Assembly (NCBI GenBank): GCA_013397435.1
Contig: VZRG01001061.1
Span: 51,080 to 115,079 of the forward strand
Source: Erythrocercus mccallii
Lineage: Eukaryota > Chordata > Aves > Passeriformes > Dicruridae
DNA: 64,000 nt
Direction of reading: 5' to 3'
In this document: positions 51,901 through 63,841 of the stretch, in pieces
How positions within the stretch are numbered: the first letter of the stretch is position 1
Layout: each line of letters begins with the position of its first letter
The notes under the pieces: generated by a model
What the model was told of the DNA's origin: nothing
What the model saw: only the letters and a program-made list of their open reading frames with translations
The model's database searches: none
Position numbers and translations under genes: made by a program

Positions 51901-54900
51901 TGCTATTTCAGCCATTGCCTCCCATCCAGGCACTGATGTTAAGCAACCTGTAAAGTATTGCTAACATACTTGGGAAGATGATGCCAAGCAATTGACCATA
52001 TGGCATTTTGGAACAGAACAGTATTCTGCCTTTTTATTTTTTAATTTTTTTTTCTTTACTTACTCTCAGCTTGCTTCCACCTACGTACACTTTCACACTT
52101 ACATAAGTGATTCTCATTTAGCTTACGTATGTTTGAATCCACCGTACTTAAATTGATACCAAATAACCACTGGCTGCGTCCTAGCAGTTGTATTTTTCTG
52201 ACTGACCCTGAAACCCATAACTTGATGTTTAACTTATTACTCAAGAACCAAAAATAAAAACTGTGCCAAAACTGTTCAGAAACTCATTCTTTGTGAATCA
52301 GGGGACATGAGATAATGAGGAGGGTTAGCTAAGCTTAGTTATTCCTTCTATTTTCTCTTGATGAGTGCCAATAGAAAGAACCATGCAGCTCAAAGCCCAG
52401 TCTTTCAGACCTACTGGAAGACTGGCAGTTGCACCTGCTGTACTCAATTATTCCATGGCCTATTTTGCACAAATAGCTTCATGCATTCAAATTTATTTAA
52501 ATCTCCCAAATAAGCACAGGCCTTTACTTCATTGGGTAAATAACCCAGTCTCAATTTCAGAGTGAACCAGACTTCAGACACGCAAGTGAACAGAGCACAC
52601 CTCAGTTAAGCATGATGCTGTTCTTTGCGTCTTGATCCCAAATTGTTGAGTAGTGTGTCCACAGGGATAAATGTTTTACGTTTTAGTCCAGAATAAGCTG
52701 TAGTTTTAGGCAGCAATTCTATCTAAACTGTCCTAAGCTGAAAGGACCAACAGCACAAACTCCTGAGAAGACATGCCTCAACCACTCATTTGTGAAAGTG
52801 GTAGCTTAAAAGGTAGACCCTGCTGGGAGACATAAAATTTGGGAGCTTCCAGCTATTTCCATAGAACTGGCTGTGATACCATAAAACAAAAGGTGACAAT
52901 TCCTGTTCAAGATCAGATATAAGAGAGGGGAGGCTAAACTGTGAAAAGCAATTCCTCGCTCTCATACAAATATCTTGAAGAACAATATAGGGATTACAGG
53001 AAATCATAAGCCAAGTAAACTGCTTTTTGGATAAGTATTTTCCGCTTACAAGGGTGCCCCAAGGCAAAAGTTGCTCTTTAAACAGAATTTGATTTTAAGG
53101 GCAAATTTACAATTATAATTAGCTGCAACAAGCAGACAAACCCAGAGGGAGGGCTGTGTTCAGGTCCTAAGTACAGATCTTCATGGTGTGGCAGCATGAT
53201 CAAGAGCCCCTGCCTTGCTGCCTGCCCCCAAGGAACGCTCTGCAGACAGCTTGTGGGCCATCTACACAGGGACTCCTGCCCTCCTGGAAGGGAAAGAGAC
53301 TGGAGCTAGGGATACTGGGTGGAAACAAGCACATAAATAAATTAAGCATTCCAAAGCTGATCACAGAGGGGACATAAGCTCTCAAGGAAACCAGCAGCAC
53401 AGAGTTACTTGAAAAGTGACCAGGCTGAACCCACAATTTATGCCTCAGCTTTGCCTGAAATCGCTTTAGGTCAATGCATATGTACAGCACTGGGAAAAGG
53501 AGGCAGCAGGCAGCAGAACACAACCAAAACCCCAAACAAAATACAGTAAAACAGCCCTGAGAGACTCAAAACTGGGTCAATTCTGAGAAGACAGCTCAAT
53601 TTTCAACTCAGTTAAAGATATGACAAGCTATACCTTCAATTATGATATTGCAAAGAACATCAAATGGGAAGCACACGGCAAAGTTCCACCCAGACAACAT
53701 TATACATCACACAGACAACAATGTGTAGGTTAGGAGACATTATACATTAATCCAGTCATCATAACAGCACAAACCTCTAACAGTGAATGGCAAACTGGAA
53801 TGCAAGTGGTTCTGAGAACTTTGTTTATCCCTGGCTGCCCATTGACTTTACTAACTGCTGTGAGCACAAATGAGCATACATTTCATCCAGAATGATTGCA
53901 TGTACAGCAAAACTCAAAATTAGATTGCTTAAAAAAAGAAAACGAAAGGAAAATTCAGCTTTCTTGACAAATAGAAGAGCAAAACGACTTCTCAAAATGT
54001 CTACCTCCCTAATTTGATCCAAAAACTGTGATGGTTACAACTTTCTTTCTAGTTCTTTCTTTATAGTTTTTCTATATTGCTTTGGAAATATAGAAGCATC
54101 AATAAAATCTCTCCTAATAGCATCACCCACAAAACCTTCTCTCCTGACTCCCTGCCTGCTGTAACAGAGCACTTTGGCCAGGCAACAGAAACTGGCTTCC
54201 AGAAGCCATCACCATCCTTCATGTATAAAAACATAACTTGTAGGAGCACACAGCTTCCCTCAGGTCACTCCCTTGCAGGTACTGCCATTCCTGCCCACAC
54301 ATTCAGATGAATGCTTCTTCCCTCACTTCACAAAAAAACCCCCAAAGGTTCAGATCTTCCACAGAAAGAGAGCTTAGCTGGTATTACTGGTAAAAATAAA
54401 GTAAAAATTTCTCCTTCTTTCCTTTAATATACGAAAGTCAAGCTTCTAGACAGATAATACCACTGAATCAGGCTAGTGGAAATACTATGCCACAAGAAGC
54501 TAAATAGCTGAACTTGGAGCAGCTGGTGGGTGAACCTTAGGGCAGGAGTGGTAAACAAACATGACTGATACTATCTAGAGTGGTCACATTAACCTCTGAA
54601 AAAGCCCTAACAGGCTTTGAATTTGGAGAGAACTCATGCTCTAGCCAGTGCTTTCTGCTAGTCCAAGCAAAGGGCTTCTAGCTAACTCAAGTACAAAGAC
54701 TAAATGACCTGAAGCTTTCTCTTCAGGATTAAAGCAGGCATGAAGGAGGTAGCTGGGTGCTAACAGTACCTGAGTGCTTTGCTGGAGCATGCTCCCTGAG
54801 GTCAAATACTACTCTTGGAACTAACACTAAAGCTTGCACTATCTACAGAAAAGGTGATCTTAAGGCATGGTGCAATTTCAGTACCCAAAAATCAATACTG

Positions 54901-56845
54901 CTCAAATAATTTTCAGCCAAACTTAAGAAAATCTATCGCCCTCACTGACATGGGATAGAGGGATCTGCATGGAATAGGCTCTTTCATATGGCAGTTCAGC
55001 TAGTGTACAAAAAAACAGACTCTAGAAGGAAGAAGAAAATCAAATTCACATCTTTGTGTTAGGTCCTCTATAGTTTTGTGTTTTCCCTAGAGTTCTGACT
55101 TTGTCATGTCAAAGTGTGATTTTTTTTCTTGTTAGCAAACACTTAATTTTCCAAAGGCTCAAAAGGATACCCGTCACGTCAGAAAATATTCAAAACAAAG
55201 CCTTTTAAGAAAGCAGAGTAAAAGCTGTGTACGTAAGACAGCAGCTCTGTGCAGCAGACAACATTTTTGGAGCATGCAGAATTGGGACCATGCAACCTTC
55301 CCTGGCCAGATGCTATGACCTCCACAAACAGGTCTGGTTTGTAACAGAGCAGCCTGCCACTTGAAGGTTAGTTAGTATCCAGAGGCCTCCCTGTATTGTT
55401 CATATTACACATGCAAGTCCCATCCTTTGGCAGAACCTGACCCTTATTTTTTTCCACTCTTGAAAATAAAGCTTATGTCAAGGGTCCAGGCCTGCAGAGT
55501 CACCTTCCTCCTCTCTGCCTACCATATGCAGAGCCTAGGGGAGCACTGGGAAGAACCAAGGATTGCCCTTACAATGAAAAGCCCTGTAAGAGCTCAAGGC
55601 TTGCCCCAAGGAAGCGCATGTGTGAACAAGTGCAAATTTGGGTACATGTGCCTCACCTCCAGCTCAGTGAAGTTACAAGGCTGTAGCATTCAGCCTGTTT
55701 CTTTAAACAACCCACAGATACTGAACAGCATCCTTGATGGGATATGAAAAGCAGGTACCAAGTAATGCAGAATTTATAGAGGATGCCACACAGCTACCAA
55801 AAGAGCATTCAAGATACAGAGGAACATAAATTGCACAGCTGAAATCAAGCCATATTTTTAGCTGCAAACTTGTTAAACCCACATTCATATGCCTCCACCA
55901 AAATATTTCATTCTCTTTGATTAACAAATCTTTCTTAAATGAGGTTCAGTCCTACACAAATGTAAAATGGATGTGTGTTTTTTAAAGCACTGAGACTGAT
56001 TTGCATTTCAGCACATCGATGTATCTGTAGAACAACTTTAATAAAAAGGCTCAGCTCTTTCAGATTATTTGGTCTATGTGTTTGTTTTTCTGCTGCATAT
56101 AAAATTATCTTTAAAAATGTAGGCAAACCAGGGATCCATAGGTAATCTAAGAAACACAACATTCATGCTTGTTTATATCTGTATTTTCAGCTAGTACATA
56201 TCCATGATTCATTTGCAAACAAATTAATTAATGTTTCAGCAGCTGTTTGCAGCCAGTCTGTGATCTAGTTTAAACAGAGATGACACTTTTTTTTATTCCA
56301 CAGGGGCAATTTCAAGTACTCATAGATTATATTCTTACTATCAGTCCAAATGATAAAAGAGTAGTGAATCCTGAAACAGCATAGCTGACTTTATAAGATC
56401 ACTGTGCTTCCACATATCCAGTTATTCCCCAATGCCATCTTTCCTGTGTTATCTTTTAATTAAGGCTGCATAATGCCAGTTTATAAACAAATCTCTAAGT
56501 ATGATCAAAAACTGACATATTTTAAATGTTTTTCATTCTCTAGTTTGTGGTCTCCTGGGGGTGTTATTCTAAAATGTACATCCCTGTATGAAATTACTTT
56601 TTTATCACATTGTGTATAATGAAAAGAAATGTTTGAATATTGTTCTGTAACCTGACAATGAACAAACAAATGAAAGAACAAATGCTGGGTAGCATAAAAG
56701 ATAAGCATAGTATACAGTAGGTAGGTAACTGCACAAAACATTACTGTACTTTGTGATTTTATTTCACTTGATTAAAAAAAAAAACTACAAGACAAAATCC
56801 CCAAAGCCTCGCTAGGCTAAATTTCCTCCTTCTTCTTTGAACAGA
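45945..56845. other. Long non-coding stretch, nothing recognised
   Basis: Nearly 11 kb of AT-rich DNA with only short frames (at most about 111 codons, minus 53200-53535) lacking any known motif. Small duplications occur, e.g. ACAAAAATGAG twice near 47063-47086 and ACATTATACAT twice near 53697-53749. No CR1, LTR, tRNA or splice-supported exon is recognised. Confidence 0.5.
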
Positions 56846-56854
56846 CTACACAGA

Positions 56855-56975
56855 TTTTGTTGACTAATTGAGATCAATCCCAGTTGTAAATCGCCTTGCT
56901 ATCCTACAGCTTTAATTAAGCTACCAGAGGGAGTTGTTTATCAATTAACACTTGTTACAAATTATTAGTAATTAT
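56855..56975. promoter_or_regulatory. Candidate conserved element
   Basis: Contains GACTAATTGAGATCAATCCC, CAGCTTTAATTAAGCTACC (near-palindrome at 56908-56922), TATCAATTAACAC and AGTAATTATATG. At least four homeodomain-type cores lie within 120 bp. The role is inferred from texture. Confidence 0.28.
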
Positions 56976-57349
56976 ATGGACTTTGCGTATATACATCAGC
57001 CAGTAAAGACTAAGCCATACATCCCTGTGATATAAATTAAGTCGGATATAGTGTATAATATTTTTCTTACAAAAAACCCCCCCACAATCAGCACAAAAAC
57101 ATATGGAAATTAGACTAGCGTAGGAAGACCTAAAGTAACCCACATATTACTCTTAACTAAATGCAGCAAATTTTAACATATCTTGTGCATAAATGTTGGC
57201 AATTACACTAAGTAAATTAAGTTAGTAAAACTTTTCTAAAAATTGTAGTGTTCTTTAATGCATTGCTTGCATTCCCATTTTGAGTAACAAACATCTTAAA
57301 TAAGGAATATTAGGTAAAAGTTGATAATGTATTCAAACATTAAAGCTAC

Positions 57350-57845
57350 CTATTGCTCAGTGCACTACATTCTGTGATAATTTTAATTGGCTTAATTGAG
57401 ATGCACAAGTCTGATTAATGTTTAATTCCTTTATATTAAAAAAGAGAGAGTCAAGTAGTTAGACATTTCTTCAATTATGTTAGATCTTTCTCGACTTCAA
57501 AGGAATGTTACAGTAGACAGCCAGATACTGGATGAACTGATTAAAGAATAAAGACTGCTCATTATAATCTAAGAGTACAAAATTGGTTTGTGTAGCCTTT
57601 GAAAGTTGAAATTAAGAGCTCTTGAGTTAAAACTCAAGCTACAGTAATTAACCCAATTTATAGCCATCTTCACTTACCTGGTTGACTAAGATTAATCATT
57701 TGAAATGATCCAGTAGATTCACTGGTTCATTTATTATTCATTCCATGACCAGTGAGATATAATTTTGCCCTGATAAAACCTCCATTTATGAGACAAAGAT
57801 TTAGTGCCTCTACTTAATTTGTTTTTAATTACTTAGGATAGAACC
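57350..57845. promoter_or_regulatory. Candidate conserved non-coding element
   Basis: A long non-repetitive AT-rich block with ATTTTAATTGGCTTAATTGAG, TCTGATTAATGTTTAATTCC, an 8+2+8 palindrome (CTTGAGTT 57621-57628, AACTCAAG 57631-57638), CAGTAATTAACCC, AAGATTAATCATTTG and TTTTTAATTACTTAGG. It has many homeodomain-type cores and no open frame of note. Constraint cannot be tested here. Confidence 0.33.
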
Positions 57846-57849
57846 ATCC

Positions 57850-59945
57850 TCTTTCACATTGATGACTAACAAGCTCTTCAAAATCTGCTGAGGAGATTTT
57901 GGTTGGGGCTTGTTTTTTGTTTTTGTTTTTTCATTTTATGGCTATGTAAGAAATAAAAGATTACCAAAATTTTTTGAAAAATACAAGTATTGCATTATAA
58001 AAGTAAGCACATTAGAGTAGATTTTATACCAGTACCACAGTTGCACTTTGCTAATACAGTTTACTGTCTAGCAGAAAGGGATAGTCTGTCCCTGCAGGAG
58101 GTATGTGGGTAATACAAAACTACTGGGTCTGAAAGGCGTAACTGAGCTTCTACTGTAATACTAGAAAAGGGGGCATTGAAATTTCTTTGAAACTAGCATA
58201 TGTTGGCAGGAGTTTTAGAGTTTGTCTCTACTGGCAGTAAATAAACACTGAATCAACTGATTTCAAAAAATCTTTATGTTTTGAGCAAAATAACTTGAAA
58301 AGCAACAGCACTGCACTTGACTGACGACAGACTCACACAGGTGTCTAGTTAGTCACTATCTGCAACCCTTCATAAGGAGAAAGAGAAGAAAATAATCAAA
58401 CAAATTTTATAATAATAAACGGGCTTATGGATAGAATTACACTGCTAAATTATTCACAGAAAGAATATGAGCACAAAAAGAAGTGAATAAAGCAGATAGG
58501 TAGCTTGTTTTGCCAAATGAAATGAAATGAGCTGTGTTATGGAGTGTTTGATTATCATGGTAATGATTTGATCAAGACTTTTCTACAGTTGGGCTTACAT
58601 GAGAGCCCTACACCCAGCAATGGGCACATGAACTACATGAAAACACTCACCCTAATTAACCAATTTAAAGGTCTGCAAAATCAGAAGTGATAGCAGAGGA
58701 AAATAAGCTTTTCAAGTGGAAACAATAAAAAGGCCAAGGGCATGCCAGAAGGCAATGCTGGAAACCTCTGAATACAGTATGTTTTGACAATACCTTGTAT
58801 CTGTAACTGAACATGAAAAGACAGCAACATCTGATAATTTTTCACCTGGTGAAAACTCTCAAGAGTTCTAGTGACACTGGTTGGGGAAAAGGTAATTTTC
58901 ATATTCTTAGAAGACATGCCTAGCAGTTTGTAGTACCTTACTACAACTTAGTTGCATTAGAGTGTTACCTATAGAGAAATGTTGCCTTGTAATCTATTCA
59001 CCATAGGCAAGAGGAGTTTTCCTATTCCTCTTTTCCACACAAACTGAAGTTATTGCTCAGAGAGTGAAGTGGCCTCTTTCTGTAGCACGTTACAGTCCCT
59101 TTCCTCGGACTATCAGATATATAGTTGATTAAGGAAAAATAAACACAAAAAAATCACAGCATCAAACCTGTAGCCATCTATCCTGCCATCACAAATATTT
59201 AAATAATTTTTTACAGAAATTCAAAAGCCAGCTTATCTATCTCTAAAAATGAAGGCTCTCTTTATTTCTGAAGGAAAAGGAACCAGTACTAAGGCAGACT
59301 GACAGTCCCAAATCTCAACCATTGCAACAAAAATGCTACAGGACATGATTACTTAGACAAGATGATTTCCTCAACAGAGCTAGAAGGAAATATTTTTGAC
59401 AGACAAATTATTTCAGATAAGTTTTCTCCAACCTCTGGAAAAAATCAGATGGAAAATTCCTAAAACCTTATCTTGTCTGCATCAATGTGTAGCAGCACAG
59501 AACAAGGAAAGCAGCACACTGAGAACTAGCAGTTTTTGCTGGAACAAAGCCCACTATGCAACAGCACACTGCTTCAATCTTTACCTGCAAAGTCCCACAG
59601 CCACCTATTCAAGTTTCTGCTGTCTCCCACAGCAATAGTAGATATCACTGAAGATACAATTCCACCATGCAATGTCACTTTTTCCAATATCAAAGAAAAT
59701 GTGCTAATTTTCTCAATATTGAGAGGTTTTCTCACAAGTTAGGATGAGATTTCCTGTCCTCTTCAATAACACTGCTATTTCAGCCCCTCACCAGGGAGAC
59801 TGTCCCCAAGCTCCCTGTATCGACAGATACTTTATAGATATAATAGTGCTCAGGTGGTAACCTGGAACAGAAAGACTTCCTTTGGACAGTTATGTTTTAA
59901 CCCTGCACTGTGTAGGTCTACAAATGGAAGCCAGGAAGGCTCTGA
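57850..59945. other. Non-coding stretch, nothing recognised
   Basis: T/G-rich low complexity near 57908-57932; otherwise short frames without known motifs. Confidence 0.5.
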
Positions 59946-59950
59946 AAACC

Positions 59951-60088
59951 TTTTTCCATAATGCTCTTCCTATATATGGAATGAAAAGGTTCTTATATAC
60001 ATTTTAATGACATGTTCCTACAGCATTAATAGTATCTTACTAAATTACACAACAATGATGCGGTTTATATTTTTCCATAATGCTCTTC
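59951..60088. repeat. 19-bp exact direct repeat flanking 100 bp
   Basis: TTTTTCCATAATGCTCTTC occurs at 59951-59969 and again at 60070-60088. The 100-bp segment between them has no tail or terminal repeats that I can see. It could be a long target duplication around a small insertion, or a short local duplication. Confidence 0.8.
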
Positions 60089-60089
60089 T

Positions 60090-60835
60090 TTAGATGAAAG
60101 ACCATCACTCATCCTAGTAGCAGCTACTTTTTATTGAGAGGTAATACCAAACACAGTATTTTTTAAAGCAATGGGTATCCCTTAGAAAGTAAGATAGTAT
60201 TTGATAATCATCAGCATGTACCCTTGTTTTGTCACTACCTGACCTGACAAATTACATGTTGCAAGAACAAAAGGAGCAAACTCATAGCACCTTCCCACCT
60301 ATCCTGTATGTTCAGTGGATAATGGGAAGCTCTTATAGCCTTAGGAATGCTCACCTGAATATATGGCAGAGGGAAAGAGGCCTAGGTTATAAGTTCTGCT
60401 CTCCTCCACCTGCAGCAGAGAGCTGTAGCAGATTTCACATCTAATTGTGAAGTTTCTTGATCTGTTCAAAAATGTCCCTAAACTACAGAGTACCTTTGAA
60501 TTTTTGTTGTTGGCTGAATATGACAAAACTCTTGGTATCATATCTTACTCTCACTCATCTTGAGCAGATCTTGTTAGTGCAGATTAGATCTTGTTAAAGA
60601 TTAATTCTTAAAGCATCCTCAAGCTTTCTTTTCCAACAAAGGAAACATCAATTATAGGCTCACACATAAACTTTGCCCCTGTCTTGAATACTTGCTGCCC
60701 TTTATAAATCTTAGATTTCTTCCCCTTGTGTGTGTTCAAAGGAGAGATTTTATTGCCTCCAGGGGTTGTTAAACTGATTGCAATACCACGTATTTAGAGC
60801 AGTTCAGTGGGAATTAAGCTGGTTCAATGCTGTCA
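60090..60835. other. Non-coding stretch, nothing recognised
   Basis: Short frames only. A short direct repeat, AGATCTTGTTA, occurs twice near 60566-60597. Confidence 0.5.
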
Positions 60836-60839
60836 GACC

Positions 60840-61040
60840 TAGAATATAGCTGTCAAATAGCATTACAAGTAAAACACCCTTGATAAGAAATAATGACCAA
60901 ATGTCAATCTGTTTTTTACCAGCAGCGCTAGAGACGAAGCCTTGCCAATGAAAAATGCAATATTTTTTCACATTATAGTCGTTATGCTTTTGTGATGCTA
61001 CATAGTAAAGGGTGTTTCAGTCTTTTAATGTAGCTTATTT
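60840..61040. promoter_or_regulatory. Candidate conserved element with retained CpGs
   Basis: In CpG-poor DNA there are three CpGs within 56 bp (60926, 60935, 60980), in AGCAGCGCTAGAGACGAAGC and ATAGTCGTTATGC, surrounded by AATAATGACC and ATGCAATATTTTTTC. There is no open frame. CpG retention suggests constraint or an unmethylated regulatory site; this is an inference. Confidence 0.3.
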
Positions 61041-61146
61041 TAAGATGATGGGATTTGATCACAAAAATGTGTGTCTTGGACCTGCCTTGGATTCAAAGTA
61101 GTAATGCCTTAAGTGTGGCTTTATCCCTCCTTGCAATTTTCTGCTA

Positions 61147-61196
61147 TAAAAAACCCACAAAACAAAACAACAACAAAAAAATTACAAAACCAACAC
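61147..61196. repeat. A/C-rich low-complexity tract
   Basis: Degenerate AAAAC/AAC units, including AACAAAACAACAACAAAA. A simple repeat, without a retroelement body. Confidence 0.7.
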
Positions 61197-61199
61197 ATG

Positions 61200-63650
61200 C
61201 ATTAAAAATTCATTAATCATACTTCCTAAATATTAGCCATGCAGAAATTAAAACAGCCAATTTGCTTAGAGCTGCTTTATGGTCTTACAGCATAAGGGCT
61301 CATGTAACTTCACACTACAATGCAACGTATTAGCTAACGCTATTTTTTTTTATGGATTATGGTTTTTTTAATGACTCTATTGTGTACAAAATTTCTCGCA
61401 ATTTCTTTTGCAGATTCAAGTATTTGTCACCTATATGAAGAATTAATATGCAATAAATGTTTTAATACTTAAATACACACTATTCTTAATCCAATACTTA
61501 AGCATTTCTTACTTAAGTACAGTGTTTACAAACATGTATTCATTTTTCACATCTATGAAATTGCTACCATAAATAAATAGTAAGACTCTAAAAACTAAAA
61601 TAAAACCATTGTCAAGACACAGCTTAAGACTCATTTATCCAGATATGATGGGGTTCAAAGCAATATGCCTCAAAATTTAATTTAGATAGAGCAGGCAGTA
61701 TCTAAAAATATCTGCAATAATTTGGGGTCACAGTTTCAGCCAGAATAAGCACTTCAAGATTTCGTCTGAGTGAAATTGAAGAAGAATTATATAGAAAGGA
61801 AGGGCAAGCAAAATCTAATACGATGTCCTTCAAGAAGACATTTTAAAGCTAAGAACAGCACTAGCTCCCCAGGAACTGATGAATGAACAGAGAGGGAAAA
61901 CAAAACATGATGCAAACTCTCAAGCACAGTAAGACTAAGAATATGAATGCCAAATTGTGCTCTCCACCACATTCAAAGCGGGCACCTGTTGACAACAGTG
62001 AAAGCCCCAGCACACATAATAAAATTAATGCAATATGTTTAATACAATTATACTACTTGGATAGAAACCGCTCAGAAATAATAAAAAATATTTAAGGGGC
62101 ATTAACATTGCCTCACAATTTAAATCTGCAAAATACTTTCCATCTCTGAAATATGCAATTAAAGTACAAACAGCATCTCTGTCCTTACACCTTTCAAACT
62201 CAGACTTAATTTTTCCGTTTTGCAAATTTCTTCCCTACATTAATTAATCCACTAAGCTCAAAGAAGTCACATTAATTGCTAACTTGCACATGGCTGAATG
62301 TATAAAGTATGCACACAGAGAGCAAAGAGGACAAGACTGAGAAACTACCCCTAAGCCAGCTTCAATCATACTGCATAAAATCTGAACATTTCATACCTGG
62401 TGAGCCACTCTAAGTCCTTACATAGGTGTGCAACTCCCTGTCTTCAGAGAATCTACATGATGTGGAAGTTAACTCTGAAAATGAGCCACAACATTTGAAT
62501 AGAGCTTTGGGGTTTTGTTTTTTTCACAGATGTATTTCTGATCAGGAAGTCACAGTAAAGCAGGTTGCCAGCTTCTGACCCTGATCTTCCTTATCAGTCC
62601 AGGGCTTTGAGCTCAAACTCAGTGCATACTCATTGCACAGTAACAGGCAGGAACTACTACCACGCAGCAGTACTAGATAAACAGTACAACACCATAATCA
62701 CTCTAAAAGATAATATGTATGTTCCAACACATTTAACAAGTAAATTCTACTTCCTGCATTAATGATCAGCATTCATTATTAATGGCTGAAATAATGCATG
62801 GGGTAGTCCCTTTTGGGTGAATTCATGAGAATTAACTTCCACTTGTAGTTTAATGCTTTTTTGTTCCTCTTGTGAAATGTTTACAGCTCACACACTGATG
62901 CTGGAGGAGTAACTGATTTCAAACTCAATGCCATCGTTTCATAACTACACTTAAGGACTCACAGGGGAATTCAGTGTTACCACTGAGTAATATGAATAAT
63001 TTCACATTGCGAGATAAATGAGGCAAAGATAGGGCATTTATCCAAAAATCAATTCAGAGCTGCATGCAAGATTCCCTTTAATTTTTTCTTTCTTAAGTGA
63101 AGTGGGAAATATCTGTAGGTGATGCCATTTTTCCAGTTTCCAGTTATAAAATTCAGCATGCAGTCTGTAATTATACATTTTGGCACAAACCAGCACAAGT
63201 TTCTCACTATGATGTCAAAAAGCCAGCCCTTAATTGGTGTTGCAAATGATTTTTTTTCCTTTATTGTAGATATTTCACAACCAGTTAAGACATACTGCAG
63301 CAAGGCTCTTTTACATTTATTTGTATTTTAGTAAATATTTTCATTTGCAATTTTTATACTTATTTTGAAGAGTATCACAACAGTACTAAGCAATGCAACA
63401 AACTGACAATCAGCATTTATCTTGATAAAAAAACATTTTGAACTTTACTTAAAAAATAGAACTTTGCTGCCCTCTACCTGTCAATTCCCAGATTGTGGGA
63501 GAAGACAGAAAAATCACAAGTGGGTCCAAAGTCCCAGACATCACAGAATTCTAAAGAGAGCTCAGAATTCAGCTACATTTACATAATCTGTCTTGACTAA
63601 GCAGAAAATCAAAGTCAAAATTATTGTCCCTACTGACTGAGTTTAAATGA
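61200..63650. other. Non-coding stretch, nothing recognised
   Basis: AT-rich with short frames (at most 84 codons). The part at about 61240-61350 has a complex texture with TAGCTAACGC, but the signal is too weak to call. No mobile element is recognised before the CR1 pair. Confidence 0.5.
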
Positions 63651-63652
63651 GG

Positions 63653-63699
63653 AATAGAACTATAGCATGTTTTTGGTTGGAAAGGACCTTGAAGATGAC
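63653..63699 (-). mobile_element. CR1 LINE 3' end, outer element, tail-side piece
   Basis: The plus strand reads AATAGAACTATAGCATG then GGTTGGAAAGGACCTTGAAGATGA, the complement of a CR1 tail and 3' end. Its continuation is displaced to 63842 by an inserted CR1. The pieces rejoin at a point typical of CR1 (GACCTT-AAGATCAT-CTAG... in the family). Confidence 0.85.
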
Positions 63700-63841
63700 A
63701 GAATCACAATCACTAAGTGGGTAAGGTTTGAAAGAACAATGGTGTCATCTGGTCCAACCTCCCTGCTCAAGTAGACTCTTCCTAAAGCATGCTGCACAGG
63801 ATTACATCCGGACAGTTTTAGTATCTCCAGTGAGAGAGACT
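63698..63841 (-). mobile_element. CR1 LINE fragment inserted into another CR1
   Basis: It begins with the complement of a CR1 tail (AGAATCACAATCACTAAGTGG) and continues GGTCCAACCTCCCTGCTC, TGCACAGGATTACATCC and ATCTCCAGTGAGAGAGACT, where it stops abruptly: a 5' truncation after about 140 bp. The same subfamily markers occur in the CR1 at 29634-30086. Being inside an older CR1, it gives a relative insertion order. Confidence 0.85.

Noticed and set aside
61726..61760. CACAGTTTCAGCCAGAATAAG as a third copy of the 27.1/45.9 kb repeat
   Set aside because: Only the TTTCAGCC core matches; the diagnostic GTTATAAAC segment is absent.
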